64,000 nt of DNA from Pseudoflavonifractor sp. MSJ-30. GTDB taxonomy: Bacteria > Bacillota > Clostridia > Oscillospirales > Oscillospiraceae. The stretch spans positions 1 through 64,000 of the forward strand of contig NZ_JAHLPU010000070.1 in assembly GCF_018918045.1 (NCBI RefSeq), written 5' to 3'. Below, in pieces: positions 56,442 to 64,000 of the stretch; within the stretch, counting starts at the first letter, position 1; every line of letters starts with the position of its first letter. A program made the position numbers and the translations under genes. The notes beneath the pieces are model-generated. The model worked only from the letters and a program-made list of their open reading frames with translations, ran no database searches and was not told where the DNA came from.

Positions 56442-57992
56442 ATGGAATGGTATACGATTCTTGCAATCGTTCTGGGCGTCCTGATCGGTATCGCCGCCGG
56501 TTTCGCCGGAGGTTTTCTGTATCGGAAAAAGGTCGCGGAACGGGAAATCGGCTCCGCGGAGGCGGAGGCTACCCGTTTGATCAATGAGGCCATCCGAAAC
56601 GGTGAAAACCGGAAGAAGGAAATGCTGCTGGAAGCCAAGGACGAAATCCATAAATCCCGCACAGAAAACGACAGAGAAGTCAAAGAACGCCGAGCTGAAC
56701 TGACGAAGCAGGAACGCCGGCTTGAGCAAAAAGAAACAACCCTGGACAAGAAGACCGAAGCATTTGAACGTAAGGAAGAGGAACTGAACAAGCGCCTGAC
56801 CAACGCGGCGCAGACCCAGGCGGAAGCTGAGAAGATCCGCCAGCAGCAGTTGGAGACTTTGGAGCAGCTCTCCGGTCTGACTCAGGAGCAGGCCAAGCAG
56901 TATCTGCTTGACAGCATTGAAAGCGATGTCCGTCATGACGCCGCCATGAAGATCAAGGAGATCGAGCAGCAGCTGAAGGACGAGGCAGAGGAGAAGGGCC
57001 GGGAGATCATCGCCACGGCCATCCAGCGCTGCGCCGCTGACCATGCCGCCGAGACCACCGTCTCCGTGGTGCCCCTGCCCAACGATGAGATGAAGGGCCG
57101 CATCATTGGCCGCGAGGGCCGGAATATCCGGACTCTGGAGACCATCACCGGTGTAGACCTGATTATCGATGACACCCCCGAGGCCATCACCGTCTCCAGC
57201 TTCGACCCCGTTCGCCGGGAAGTGGCAAGACTTGCCCTGGAGAAGCTGATCGTGGACGGCCGTATCCACCCCACCCGCATTGAGGACATGGTGGAAAAGG
57301 CCCGGAAGGAAGTGGACCGCACCATCCGGGAGGAGGGCGAGCGCGCCTGCTACGAGACCGGTGTGCATAACCTGAACCCCGAGCTTATCAAGATTCTGGG
57401 CCGCCAGAAGTACCGTACTTCTTACGGTCAGAATGTTCTGAACCACTCCATTGAGGTCGCGCATATCGCCGGTCTGATGGCCGCGGAACTGGGCGTGGAT
57501 GTTGCCATGGCCAAGCGCGCGGGTTTGCTGCATGACCTGGGCAAGGCAATCGACCATGAGGTAGAGGGCAGCCACGTCCAGCTGGGCGCGGATCTGGCCC
57601 GGAAGTACAAGGAAAACCCCGTCATCGTCAACGCCATCGAGGCGCATCACGGCGATGTGGAGCCCAAGACGGTGATTGCCGTGCTGATTCAGGCTGCGGA
57701 CGCCATCTCTGCCGCCCGCCCCGGCGCCCGCAGGGAGAATGTGGAGAACTATATCCGCCGGCTGCAGAAGCTGGAGGAACTCACCAATTCCTATCCCGGC
57801 GTAGAGAAGTCCTACGCCATCCAGGCCGGCCGGGAGGTTCGGATCATGGTCAAGCCCGAGGTGGTTTCCGAGGACAATATGATCCTGCTGGCCCGGGACA
57901 TTGCCAAGAAGATCGAGGCCGAGCTGGAATACCCCGGCCAGATCAAGGTCAACGTCATCCGGGAAACCAAGGCTGTGGAATTCGCAAAGTAA
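56442..57992 (+). CDS. rny: Ribonuclease Y
   Basis: This 516-residue membrane-anchored endoribonuclease begins mRNA decay. Parts in order: N-terminal helix (4-26), long coiled coil rich in Glu/Lys/Arg (about 30-200), KH domain (about 205-270: [20 protein letters not shown]) and HD domain (about 330-425) with [12 protein letters not shown] supplying the metal ligands. Length matches Bacillus RNase Y (about 520). The start is the ATG of [10 protein letters not shown]; the GGAGGT lies 14 bases upstream, a little far. A longer frame begins in the leader and is not used. Confidence 0.95.
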   Translation: MEWYTILAIVLGVLIGIAAGFAGGFLYRKKVAEREIGSAEAEATRLINEAIRNGENRKKEMLLEAKDEIHKSRTENDREVKERRAELTKQERRLEQKETTLDKKTEAFERKEEELNKRLTNAAQTQAEAEKIRQQQLETLEQLSGLTQEQAKQYLLDSIESDVRHDAAMKIKEIEQQLKDEAEEKGREIIATAIQRCAADHAAETTVSVVPLPNDEMKGRIIGREGRNIRTLETITGVDLIIDDTPEAITVSSFDPVRREVARLALEKLIVDGRIHPTRIEDMVEKARKEVDRTIREEGERACYETGVHNLNPELIKILGRQKYRTSYGQNVLNHSIEVAHIAGLMAAELGVDVAMAKRAGLLHDLGKAIDHEVEGSHVQLGADLARKYKENPVIVNAIEAHHGDVEPKTVIAVLIQAADAISAARPGARRENVENYIRRLQKLEELTNSYPGVEKSYAIQAGREVRIMVKPEVVSEDNMILLARDIAKKIEAELEYPGQIKVNVIRETKAVEFAK

Positions 57993-57999
57993 TTTCTTT

Positions 58000-58032
58000 G
58001 GAGGCTGTTCTCAGGAACAGTCTCCAAAATTT
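58000..58032 (+). terminator. Terminator of the RNase Y gene
   Basis: GGAGGCTGTTC/GAACAGTCTCC stem with a 4-nt loop, then AAAATTTT. Confidence 0.75.
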
Positions 58033-58053
58033 TACGAAAAATGCGAAAAGTGC

Positions 58054-58082
58054 TTGACAAACAGATGAAACCATGCTAGAAT
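58054..58082 (+). promoter_or_regulatory. Promoter of the Gly-Arg-His tRNA cluster
   Basis: TTGACA, 17-bp spacer, TAGAAT, 33 bases before tRNA-Gly. Confidence 0.8.
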
Positions 58083-58114
58083 ATCAAAGCTGAATCGCTC
58101 AGGTAAGGGCTTAC

Positions 58115-58188
58115 GCGGGTGTAGTTCAATGGTAGAACACCAGCCTTCCAAGCTGGATACGCGGGTCCGATTCCCGTCACCCGCTCCA
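58115..58188 (+). tRNA. tRNA-Gly (TCC)
   Basis: Cloverleaf of 74 nt with encoded CCA: acceptor GCGGGTG/CACCCGC, anticodon loop CTTCCAA giving TCC, T-arm GGGTCCGATTCCC. Confidence 0.94.
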
Positions 58189-58196
58189 TTCGAGAT

Positions 58197-58273
58197 GCGC
58201 CAATAGCTCAGCTGGATAGAGCAACTGCCTTCTAAGCAGTAGGTCGGGGGTTCGAGTCCCTCTTGGCGTACCA
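58197..58273 (+). tRNA. tRNA-Arg (TCT)
   Basis: Cloverleaf of 77 nt with encoded CCA: acceptor GCGCCAA/TTGGCGT, anticodon loop CTTCTAA giving TCT, T-arm GGGGGTTCGAGTCCCTC. Confidence 0.94.
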
Positions 58274-58290
58274 GTTCAGAAATTACAGAT

Positions 58291-58368
58291 GGTGGATATG
58301 GCCTAGTTGGCTAAGGCGTCAGATTGTGGCTCTGAAGATCGTGGGTTCGAGTCCCATTATCCACCCCA
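58291..58368 (+). tRNA. tRNA-His (GTG)
   Basis: Cloverleaf with encoded CCA and the extra 5' G typical of tRNA-His: acceptor (G)GTGGATA/TATCCAC(C), anticodon loop TTGTGGC giving GTG, T-arm GGGTTCGAGTCCC. Confidence 0.94.
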
Positions 58369-58370
58369 TA

Positions 58371-58404
58371 AAAAAGAAGCACCCTTTCAGGGTGCTTCTT
58401 TTTT
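58371..58404 (+). terminator. Terminator of the tRNA cluster
   Basis: AAAAAGAAGCACCCT/AGGGTGCTTCTTTTTT hairpin with T-run, two bases after the CCA end of tRNA-His. Confidence 0.9.
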
Positions 58405-58738
58405 ATGGAATCCGGTGGATAATGGGACTCGAAAGGGCGGCGGCAGCTCTGCTGCCGTAAAAACAGTCCGGTGGACTGTTTTTAGCCCGTGGGAGAGTCC
58501 CCTTTTCTCCGAACGCACCCCGTAAGGGGTGTGGGCGGAGAAAAGTCACTCAACGCGGGGCACCCTTTCAGGGTGCTTCTTTTTTATGGAATCCGGTGGA
58601 TAATGGGACTCGAAGAGAGCGGCCCGCCCGTCAGGGCGGGTAAAAAAGTGTCCGGTGGACACTTTTTTAGCTCGGGGGAGAGTCCCGTTTGCCGCGCCAG
58701 CGGCAAACAATAGGCGGAACGGGAAAACAACCTGCTGG
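58379..58738. repeat. Tandem tRNA-tail-derived repeat units
   Basis: A 55-bp sequence (terminator hairpin plus TCCGGTGGATAATGGGACTCGAA end) occurs identically at 58379-58433 and 58560-58614. Its last 20 bases are the exact reverse complement of the 3' part of tRNA-His. Each copy is followed by a GC palindrome, a second hairpin (AAAACAGTCC/GGACTGTTTT or AAAAAGTGTCC/GGACACTTTTT) and GGGAGAGTCCC. No gene is present in this 390-base stretch. Confidence 0.75.
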
Positions 58739-58758
58739 ATAGCCCTGACGAAATGAAC

Positions 58759-59739
58759 CTAAGTGGTGATATCCACATCAAGAATGTAGTAGGAGTAACT
58801 GACGGAGTATCCGTTTCTCGCAATTTGCGGGACATCGATAGAAACTGTATATTCCGAATGCGGTTCTATCTTGAGTGTATCCGTTACAACACTATCCAGT
58901 AATTCGTCGCTGTTATACTTATAAAACTCAAAGATATAGGCCTGCTCGTATTTATAGTCTGTGTTATTTTGCAGATACAGTGTGATAGTGCTGTTCCGGA
59001 AGTCACCATCTTTTGCTTTCTCATGTCCACTTTCGGCCAAGTCACTTAATGCGTTAAGAAACGCCTTTTCTTCGGAGAGAATATTGGTGAAAATTTCGTC
59101 ATATACCATACTGCCTTGCATAAAACCAAAATTTTTATGCAAATTCACAATTACCTGGTCGCAATAGTATTTTCCGGCAAGTAATTCAAATTGAATCGAA
59201 TTTGCAGAGTCGTAGGTATAAGCGTTGACAATGCGTTCGAGTCCTTCTGTATATTGATCGACAGTTGCATCCAAACCGTCGGTATGGAACTCCAGGGCTT
59301 GATATTTTCTGATTTCTTTCAGCGTTTGCGAAGCTTCTTCTGCCGTGATGCCTGTACCATCATAGCCACGAGAGATTTCGTCTCTTACAATTGCATCCAT
59401 ATCCTCCAGAAAAGAGATATCATTCAATACCCATTTGCTGTCACTGTAATCGAGATTTTCCAAACGTTTCCTCGCAGTGGAATAGTTTCCGGAATACATT
59501 GCATTAAGGCCGTCGTGGTACAACCAAATGCGGTATGCATACCAAGCACCAACAGCCAGAAGCACAACCAAAATGATAGATGGAATAATTGAATGCTTCT
59601 TCTTTGCTTTTGGCTGTACTGCTTCATTGTCAGAAGTTTCCATGCTGCCAATGTGAGGTGCCGGACAGGCACAGTTTGGGCAGGCTTTTGCACGGTCGGA
59701 GTATTCTTTTCCACATTCAGGGCAAATAATCAGCGCCAT
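58759..59739 (-). CDS. Zinc-ribbon membrane protein of unknown function
   Basis: This 326-residue protein opens with a double-CXXC zinc ribbon (ICPECGKEYSDRAKACPNCA, residues 4-23), then an acidic linker, one transmembrane helix (about 50-68), a helical extracytoplasmic region (about 75-230) and a beta-rich C-terminal part (about 240-325: STITLYLQNNTDYKYEQAYI; DTLKIEPHSEYTVSIDVPQI) like the FxLYD/DUF-type domains on such proteins. GC content is clearly lower than that of neighbouring genes, a hint of acquisition. No operon partner. Confidence 0.65.
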   Translation of the reverse strand: MALIICPECGKEYSDRAKACPNCACPAPHIGSMETSDNEAVQPKAKKKHSIIPSIILVVLLAVGAWYAYRIWLYHDGLNAMYSGNYSTARKRLENLDYSDSKWVLNDISFLEDMDAIVRDEISRGYDGTGITAEEASQTLKEIRKYQALEFHTDGLDATVDQYTEGLERIVNAYTYDSANSIQFELLAGKYYCDQVIVNLHKNFGFMQGSMVYDEIFTNILSEEKAFLNALSDLAESGHEKAKDGDFRNSTITLYLQNNTDYKYEQAYIFEFYKYNSDELLDSVVTDTLKIEPHSEYTVSIDVPQIARNGYSVSYSYYILDVDITT

Positions 59740-59903
59740 ATAGAAGCCTCCTAATGTCTGTTATAGAATACATTATAGCATGGTATTTGCAGAATGTATA
59801 GCTAATCATGCACGAATTTCGCGAGATTTAGGCGAAAATACGGAACGGGAAACATAATAGAACGGTTCCGAAAGACAGCAACCTGTTGCCCCCTGTAGTT
59901 GCT

Positions 59904-61259
59904 CTATCTTTCCCGTTTTACCTCTCCTGCCCGAAACACCGCCTCGTTCATCAGATATTCCTCCACCAGATCCCGGATGAACCGCTTGTCGAACTTCGCT
60001 TCCTCATCCGGCACGGCCAGACTGGGATAGCCTGAGCCGCGCTGCAGATAGTCATCGGTTACAATGGTATAGTCTTTTCGGGGGTCCAGCGGCTTTCCGT
60101 CAATCTCCACGGCGAAGGGATCCCGGTGCAGCGTTACGTTGCTGCTGAAGCCCAGACAGCCCAGCACGGTTCCCCGGAATCCGGAACCCTGGCCGGACTG
60201 GTGGATATGGGCATCGTCCAGGGACCGGCGAATGGCTTCCAGCAGCTTTTCCCCCGGCAGAGTGTATATCGTTGGGTTCAGTTTGGAGGGGAGCAGTTCA
60301 ATAAGGCTTTTCCGGGACACGGGTCTGCGCAGAGGCCCCAAAGCAATGCCGTTGTGCATGAGGGCCAAATCCCCGCCGAATTCCCTGTGCAGACAGTCGC
60401 AGATAAAGTTCGTCAGGGCGCTTTCCCGGAAGGGGTCAAAGTCCAGTTCCCGCAGAATGGGAAGCTCCTGTGAGAGAATGGCATCCGCCATGGCCTGGGC
60501 TTCTTTCAGCCGGGCATCGAACGAAGGACTTCTTCGCGCCGGAAGTTCAATCTGCGCGGAGTCCAGAATCCGGATATTCCCCTCATCGATATCCAGAGCC
60601 ACCCGGCCCAGGTATTCCCCCTTGCCGGACTGGGAATACCCCGCTTCCGCAACAACGGTGTGGGAGTGTCCGCCCAGCCACAGGTCCATGGGCGGCAAAC
60701 GCTTTGCCAGTTCCCGGTCCACCAGGTGTCCGCTGTGGGAAAGAAGAATGGAAAAGTCGTATTTTCCCTGATTCTCATTCAGAATCTGTGTTACCGCCGG
60801 AACGGGATCAATCGTGCGCAGGTTTCCCATTTCGAAAAACAGGTTGTATTTGTCCGCAATCATGCCCGCACCGTAATAGGGCGCCAGACCGATGACCAGA
60901 AATCGTTTGCCGCAGCGCTCCAGAATCACATGGCTTTTCAGGCCCGGAACAGGCGTGCCGTCATTGCGGCAGATGTTGGCGCAGAGCATGGGCAGCTGAG
61001 CAAGCCGCTCCAGATCCGCGCTTCCCAGATCAATCTCATTGTTCCCAACGGCCATGGCCTCCGGGCGGCAGAGCGCCAGCAATTCCAGAGCGCTCCTGCC
61101 CCGGTCGGCCTGTACCAGAACGTTTTTCAGATCCAGAAAGTCACCGCTGTCAAAATACAGATCCGATTTTTCCCGATGGTCGGACAGATAGGCGCGGACC
61201 CGGCTCAGGAAGGAGAAATCCGCATGGATGTCGTTGGTGTGATAGATATTCAGACGCAC
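59904..61259 (-). CDS. YunD-like metallophosphatase (5'-nucleotidase/UDP-sugar diphosphatase family)
   Basis: A 451-residue bimetal phosphoesterase with NIYHTNDIHADF (4-15), YFDSGDFLDLK (35-45), the AVGNNEIDLG motif (about 70-79), LLSHSGHLVDREL (about 169-181) and GGHSHTVV (about 196-203), then a 5'-nucleotidase C-terminal substrate domain (about 270-430: GSGFRGTVLG, DDYLQRGSGYP). Where UshA has GNHE with a catalytic His, this protein has GNNE; the YunD group shows the same change. It has no signal peptide, so a cytoplasmic role on nucleotides is likely. Single gene. Confidence 0.85.
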   Translation of the reverse strand: MRLNIYHTNDIHADFSFLSRVRAYLSDHREKSDLYFDSGDFLDLKNVLVQADRGRSALELLALCRPEAMAVGNNEIDLGSADLERLAQLPMLCANICRNDGTPVPGLKSHVILERCGKRFLVIGLAPYYGAGMIADKYNLFFEMGNLRTIDPVPAVTQILNENQGKYDFSILLSHSGHLVDRELAKRLPPMDLWLGGHSHTVVAEAGYSQSGKGEYLGRVALDIDEGNIRILDSAQIELPARRSPSFDARLKEAQAMADAILSQELPILRELDFDPFRESALTNFICDCLHREFGGDLALMHNGIALGPLRRPVSRKSLIELLPSKLNPTIYTLPGEKLLEAIRRSLDDAHIHQSGQGSGFRGTVLGCLGFSSNVTLHRDPFAVEIDGKPLDPRKDYTIVTDDYLQRGSGYPSLAVPDEEAKFDKRFIRDLVEEYLMNEAVFRAGEVKRER

Positions 61260-61372
61260 AGCGATGGCCTCGATTCCGTAGTGTATTTTTCTTATTATAC
61301 GAAAAATCCTCCCAGTCGGTCAAGCACGTTTTCAAAGACGGAGATAAGATTATAAAAATATGCGAAACGCTC

Positions 61373-61401
61373 TTGCGCCCGCTTCGATTTCCGCCTATAA
61401 T
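61373..61401 (+). promoter_or_regulatory. Promoter of the ArsR-type regulator gene
   Basis: TTGCGC, 17-bp spacer, TATAAT, 38 bases before the start codon. Confidence 0.75.
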
Positions 61402-61439
61402 AAACGCAGGATTCGAACCCCACAAGGAGGTTTTTGTCA

Positions 61440-61799
61440 ATGCGCGATTGCTGTCTGCCCCACAACCACGGGGGCGTGTTTGAACATGGAGAGGAGAATA
61501 TGCCGGGCACGGAGGATTTCTCCACCGTGGCAGATGTGTTCAAGAAGCTGGATGACCCCAGCCGGCTGAAAATTTTCTGGCTGCTGTGCCACTGTGAGGA
61601 GTGCGTTATCAATCTGTCCTCGCTGATGGAAATGAGCAGCCCTGCTGTGTCCCACCACCTGAAGGTGCTCCGCTCTGCCGGGCTGATTGTCAGCCGCCGG
61701 GAGGGAAAGGAGGTCTATTACAAGGCCGCCGATACCGCCGTCTGCCGGACGCTCCACGAGACCATTGAAAAGATCATGGAAATCTCCTGCCCAAAGTAA
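61440..61799 (+). CDS. ArsR/SmtB family metalloregulator
   Basis: A 119-residue winged-helix repressor. The N-terminus is rich in metal ligands (DCCLPHNHGGVFEHGEEN, two Cys and three His), a second possible site lies at LLCHCEECVINLSSLMEM (the family's ELCVCDL position) and the recognition helix is SSPAVSHHLKVLRSAGLIVS. This suggests sensing of a soft or divalent metal such as zinc, cadmium or lead. No metal transporter is adjacent; the regulator may control a distant gene or itself. AAGGAGG lies 9 bases before the ATG. Confidence 0.87.
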   Translation: MRDCCLPHNHGGVFEHGEENMPGTEDFSTVADVFKKLDDPSRLKIFWLLCHCEECVINLSSLMEMSSPAVSHHLKVLRSAGLIVSRREGKEVYYKAADTAVCRTLHETIEKIMEISCPK

Positions 61800-61811
61800 A
61801 GAGCAGATAGA

Positions 61812-61853
61812 AAATACAGGGGACGATACCCGCATCGTCCCCTGTATTTTTGC
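61812..61853 (+). terminator. Terminator of the ArsR-type gene
   Basis: AAATACAGGGGACGAT/ATCGTCCCCTGTATTT, perfect 16-bp stem, then TTG. It lies between convergent genes and may serve both. Confidence 0.85.
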
Positions 61854-61862
61854 GCAAAAATG

Positions 61863-62570
61863 TTACTGCTGTTCCTGCCCGAAGTGCAGCTGGCGGATAC
61901 CCTCCACCTCGTCGCAGACCTTCTTCAGACTACATACATTGCAGTCCGTCATGGCGGCGGTCATGGCATGGTCAACAGCCCGGGTGATTTCCCGGCTTTT
62001 TTGGATGGTTTCCTCCAGCGCGCCAAAGGGAAAGGCGGAATCTGTAATGTAGATCAGGCGGACGGCCTGAATCTGGGGGTTTTCGTGGTAGCTTTTCACC
62101 ATCAGTCCGCCTGCCTGGGAGAAAGTCAGGCCCTTTTTCAGGGCATCCCGGCTGACCCGGGCGGATTCCCGGCCCTGGATGGCGGAAATGCGGGTCATGA
62201 AGCCCTCCGGGTTCACATGGTAGCGCACGAAGTCGATTTTTTTAATGGCCTGATACAGGGCGCTGCCCTGATCCGGCAGACCGTCCCTGACGCTGGCGAC
62301 GGTGAGCCGGGCGTAGGGGACATCCTTCCGGATCTCCGGCAGATCCGGTCCGCAGAGCAGAATCTCATCCTGCGCAAACCCGCCCGCGGTTACCGCCGTG
62401 GCCCCCAGAGCGGGTAAGTTTTCGCCGCCCAGTTCATAGGCCATGTCGGAGCGCAGAATCATGTTCCGGCTGCCCGTGTCCGGCCAGCCATCCGACAGAG
62501 GCAGGGACCGAACCGGGAGGCCGTCCAGCAGGGACTGCCACTGGGCAATGATTTCTTCGTAGAGCCGCAT
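61863..62570 (-). CDS. Conserved protein, possibly acetyl-CoA synthase beta-subunit-like
   Basis: This 235-residue protein has a C-terminal TDCNVCSLKKVCDEVEG with three cysteines that could hold a metal cluster, and internal GSRNMILRSDMAYELGGENL. The overall impression is of the small family annotated as related to the CO dehydrogenase/acetyl-CoA synthase beta subunit that occurs beside 2-hydroxyacyl-CoA dehydratase-type genes; I am not certain of this. It stands at the end of a minus-strand run with a small membrane protein and a dehydratase activator, and might serve redox or cluster functions for them. Confidence 0.4.
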   Translation of the reverse strand: MRLYEEIIAQWQSLLDGLPVRSLPLSDGWPDTGSRNMILRSDMAYELGGENLPALGATAVTAGGFAQDEILLCGPDLPEIRKDVPYARLTVASVRDGLPDQGSALYQAIKKIDFVRYHVNPEGFMTRISAIQGRESARVSRDALKKGLTFSQAGGLMVKSYHENPQIQAVRLIYITDSAFPFGALEETIQKSREITRAVDHAMTAAMTDCNVCSLKKVCDEVEGIRQLHFGQEQQ

Positions 62571-62571
62571 A

Positions 62572-62736
62572 TTACAGATGCCGATCCCGCTTGATCTTGT
62601 CGTAGTGCTTCAGAAACAGAGGCTCCAGCGCGGCGGTGAGCTTCATGTCCAGATTGAAGAAATACACCACAAAGGTCAGCACGAACAGGGCGGCCACAAC
62701 GATGGCGGCAATGCCCAGAATTTTCAGAATAATCAT
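62572..62736 (-). CDS. Small single-pass membrane protein
   Basis: 54 residues: an N-terminal helix (LKILGIAAIVVAALFVLTFV), then LDMKLTAALEPLFLKHYDKI and a basic end. GAGGAGG stands 5 bases before the ATG. It sits one base from the gene downstream and 10 bases from the activator gene, so it is part of the same operon. No known domain. Confidence 0.6.
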   Translation of the reverse strand: MIILKILGIAAIVVAALFVLTFVVYFFNLDMKLTAALEPLFLKHYDKIKRDRHL

Positions 62737-62746
62737 AATTTCCTCC

Positions 62747-63544
62747 TCAGCCCTGGGCCAGACCCTTCTGCCGGGCAAATTCCGCCGCGCCAATGGCGCC
62801 GATCAGCTGGGGATCTACCGGCAGGTCGATGACCTTCAGTTTCAGCACCTTCTGAATGGCCTGCTTCAAGCCCTCGTTCTTGGCGCAGCCGCCGGTCAGG
62901 GTGATCTTGTCCACGGCACCGGCTTTTTTTGCCATGACGAAGCAGCGCTTGGCAACGGACAGCTGGATGCCCGCCGCGATTTCATCCATGGGCTTGCCCT
63001 CACCCACCAGAGAGATGACCTCGGACTCGGCAAAGACCGTGCACTGGGCCGTAATGGGAATGACGTTTTTGGCCTGCAGGGACAGGTTGGAGAACTCCGT
63101 CAGCTCCATTTCGAAGGCCTTGGCCATGGCCTCAAAGAACCGGCCCGTACCGGCGGCGCACTTGTCGTTCATGGCGAAGTTCAGCACGGTGCCGTCGGTG
63201 TCCACGGCGATGCCCTTCACGTCCTGGCCGCCGATATCGATAATGGCCCGAACGCTGGGGTCCACCACGTGGACGCCCATGGCATGACAGCTGATTTCGG
63301 AAATATTCTCGTCCGCCGCGGGCACCTTGTTCCGGCCGTAGCCGGTGCCCACCAGATAGCTCAGGTCCCGGTAGGAATTCAGCTCCTTAACCTGGGAAAC
63401 CGCCTGATTCAGAGCGTCCTCACAGCTGAGCACGGAATTGATGCGGCTGCGCAGGGTGACGTCAGCCACCATTTTGCCGGTCTCATCCAGAATGACGCAT
63501 TTTGTATAGGTACTGCCGGAATCACATCCGCCGAAATAACGCAT
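62747..63544 (-). CDS. 2-hydroxyacyl-CoA dehydratase activator (BadF/HgdC family)
   Basis: A 265-residue ASKHA-fold ATPase that feeds high-energy electrons to a 2-hydroxyacyl-CoA dehydratase. Phosphate-binding motifs are GGCDSGSTYTKC (5-16) and DIGGQDVKG (about 103-111); the cysteines that share a 4Fe-4S cluster between two subunits are C129 (NDKCAAGTG) and C168 (TAQCTVFAESE). Length matches HgdC (about 260). The dehydratase subunit gene lies upstream across a repeat and is cut by the window end. Confidence 0.92.
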   Translation of the reverse strand: MRYFGGCDSGSTYTKCVILDETGKMVADVTLRSRINSVLSCEDALNQAVSQVKELNSYRDLSYLVGTGYGRNKVPAADENISEISCHAMGVHVVDPSVRAIIDIGGQDVKGIAVDTDGTVLNFAMNDKCAAGTGRFFEAMAKAFEMELTEFSNLSLQAKNVIPITAQCTVFAESEVISLVGEGKPMDEIAAGIQLSVAKRCFVMAKKAGAVDKITLTGGCAKNEGLKQAIQKVLKLKVIDLPVDPQLIGAIGAAEFARQKGLAQG

Positions 63545-63572
63545 AATTTTTATCTCCTTACTATATTCAACT

Positions 63573-63768
63573 GCCTTCCCCTGGGGGAAGGTGGGCCGCC
63601 GATAGGCGGGTCGGATGAGGGGCGGGACGCAGAACCGATGTAGAATCAGCCTATGCAGTCTCTGTTCCGTCCAGCAGAGCTAGATTGCGTAGTTTTCCCT
63701 TTGCCGGTTCTGCGTATCGCCCCTCACAGGTGCGGGCTGCGCCCTGCCAGCTTCCCCCGGGGGAAGCC
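63573..63768. repeat. Dispersed inverted-repeat element, family B, copy 2
   Basis: About 196 bp with the same outer and inner arms as the copy at 54597-54790 but in the opposite orientation; the central bases differ. It separates the activator from the dehydratase subunit gene. Confidence 0.8.
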
Positions 63769-63777
63769 GTTCTTACA

Positions 63778-64000
63778 TTACCACGAGTTCTCGTCGTGGA
63801 TGACCTCCAGGGTGGGGTCAATGGGTTCCTCCCGCATGACGGAACGCATATAGCGGTTCACCTGATCCCGGACACCCTGACGGGTGACGATCCGGGGATC
63901 GAACAGGTCGTGGGTGACCCAAACCAGATGGATGCCCAGCTGCCGGGCCTTTTCCTCGAACTGGCCGTGCATGCCGTCCAGCGCCTTGCAGCTCATGTGC
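63778..64000 (-). CDS. 2-hydroxyacyl-CoA dehydratase subunit, C-terminal part (runs off the window)
   Basis: At least 72 residues of the C-terminal end are visible: SCKALDGMHGQFEEKARQLG then IHLVWVTHDLFDPRIVTRQG and RDQVNRYMRSVM. The pattern of a late Cys region followed by LGI...D..D.R......R.QV..FM is that of HgdB/FldC-type dehydratase subunits. The start and the FeS-binding cysteines lie beyond position 64000. Together with the activator, it would dehydrate a 2-hydroxyacyl-CoA in amino-acid fermentation. Confidence 0.8.
   Translation of the reverse strand, partial: HMSCKALDGMHGQFEEKARQLGIHLVWVTHDLFDPRIVTRQGVRDQVNRYMRSVMREEPIDPTLEVIHDENSW

Overview
The window (64 kb, roughly 55-60% GC in its host parts) looks like a chromosomal segment of a spore-forming, low-complexity-envelope Clostridia bacterium, most likely an Oscillospirales/Ruminococcaceae-type gut anaerobe. 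Reasons: strong Gram-positive Shine-Dalgarno sequences before nearly every gene, sigma-A promoters with 17-bp spacers, the acetylated diaminopimelate pathway (dapH, deacetylase, aminotransferase), RNase Y, DUF1292, a SipW/TasA fibre locus, a sporulation regulator (spoVT) and a 2-hydroxyacyl-CoA dehydratase system. No rRNA or CRISPR array was seen. Seven tRNAs lie in three clusters (Met-Glu, Gln-Lys, Gly-Arg-His).

Layout. 0-2.5 kb: a NitT/TauT-type ABC importer on the minus strand, divergent from a Crp/Fnr regulator (2.8-3.5 kb). 3.6-5.4 kb: a membrane protein, CdsA and a DUF1292 protein. 5.7-8.7 kb: lysine/DAP biosynthesis. 8.8-9.4 kb: a small-toxin-like locus and two tRNAs. 10.2-19.95 kb: an extracellular fibre locus with one SipW-type signal peptidase, five TasA/camelysin-like secreted subunits, a 1160-residue von Willebrand factor A protein, a sortase substrate and its sortase. 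21-28.4 kb: carbohydrate genes (two tandem acetyl-esterase-like hydrolases, one of which has lost its nucleophile; a YesL protein, a sugar ABC importer, an amidohydrolase and a YhcH-type protein).

29-42.4 kb holds the most striking feature: an 11.65-kb integrative element has split the sporulation gene spoVT. The first 30 codons of spoVT lie at 30259-30348, the last 150 codons at 41994-42446, and both junctions share the 8-bp core GGTGACCC in the same reading frame. Joining the halves gives a 180-residue SpoVT. The element carries an AlbA-type regulator with palindromic operators, degenerate nucleotidyltransferase genes, an Mrr-like endonuclease, an AbiEi antitoxin, a CHC2 primase, a VapE helicase, a RhuM protein and a large serine recombinase whose reading frame now runs into the SpoVT C-terminal domain. 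The arrangement parallels the skin element of Bacillus sigK: excision would rebuild the sporulation gene.

42.5-64 kb returns to ordinary chromosome: thiamine pyrophosphokinase, a CtpE-like P-type ATPase, a HAD phosphatase, an M14 peptidase, a two-component system, a PucR regulator divergent from a UroD-family methyltransferase and an MFS symporter, a polytopic membrane protein, RNase Y, three tRNAs with tRNA-tail-derived repeats, a YunD-like phosphatase, an ArsR regulator and the start of a 2-hydroxyacyl-CoA dehydratase cluster cut by the window end. At least four families of short inverted-repeat elements are scattered between the genes.
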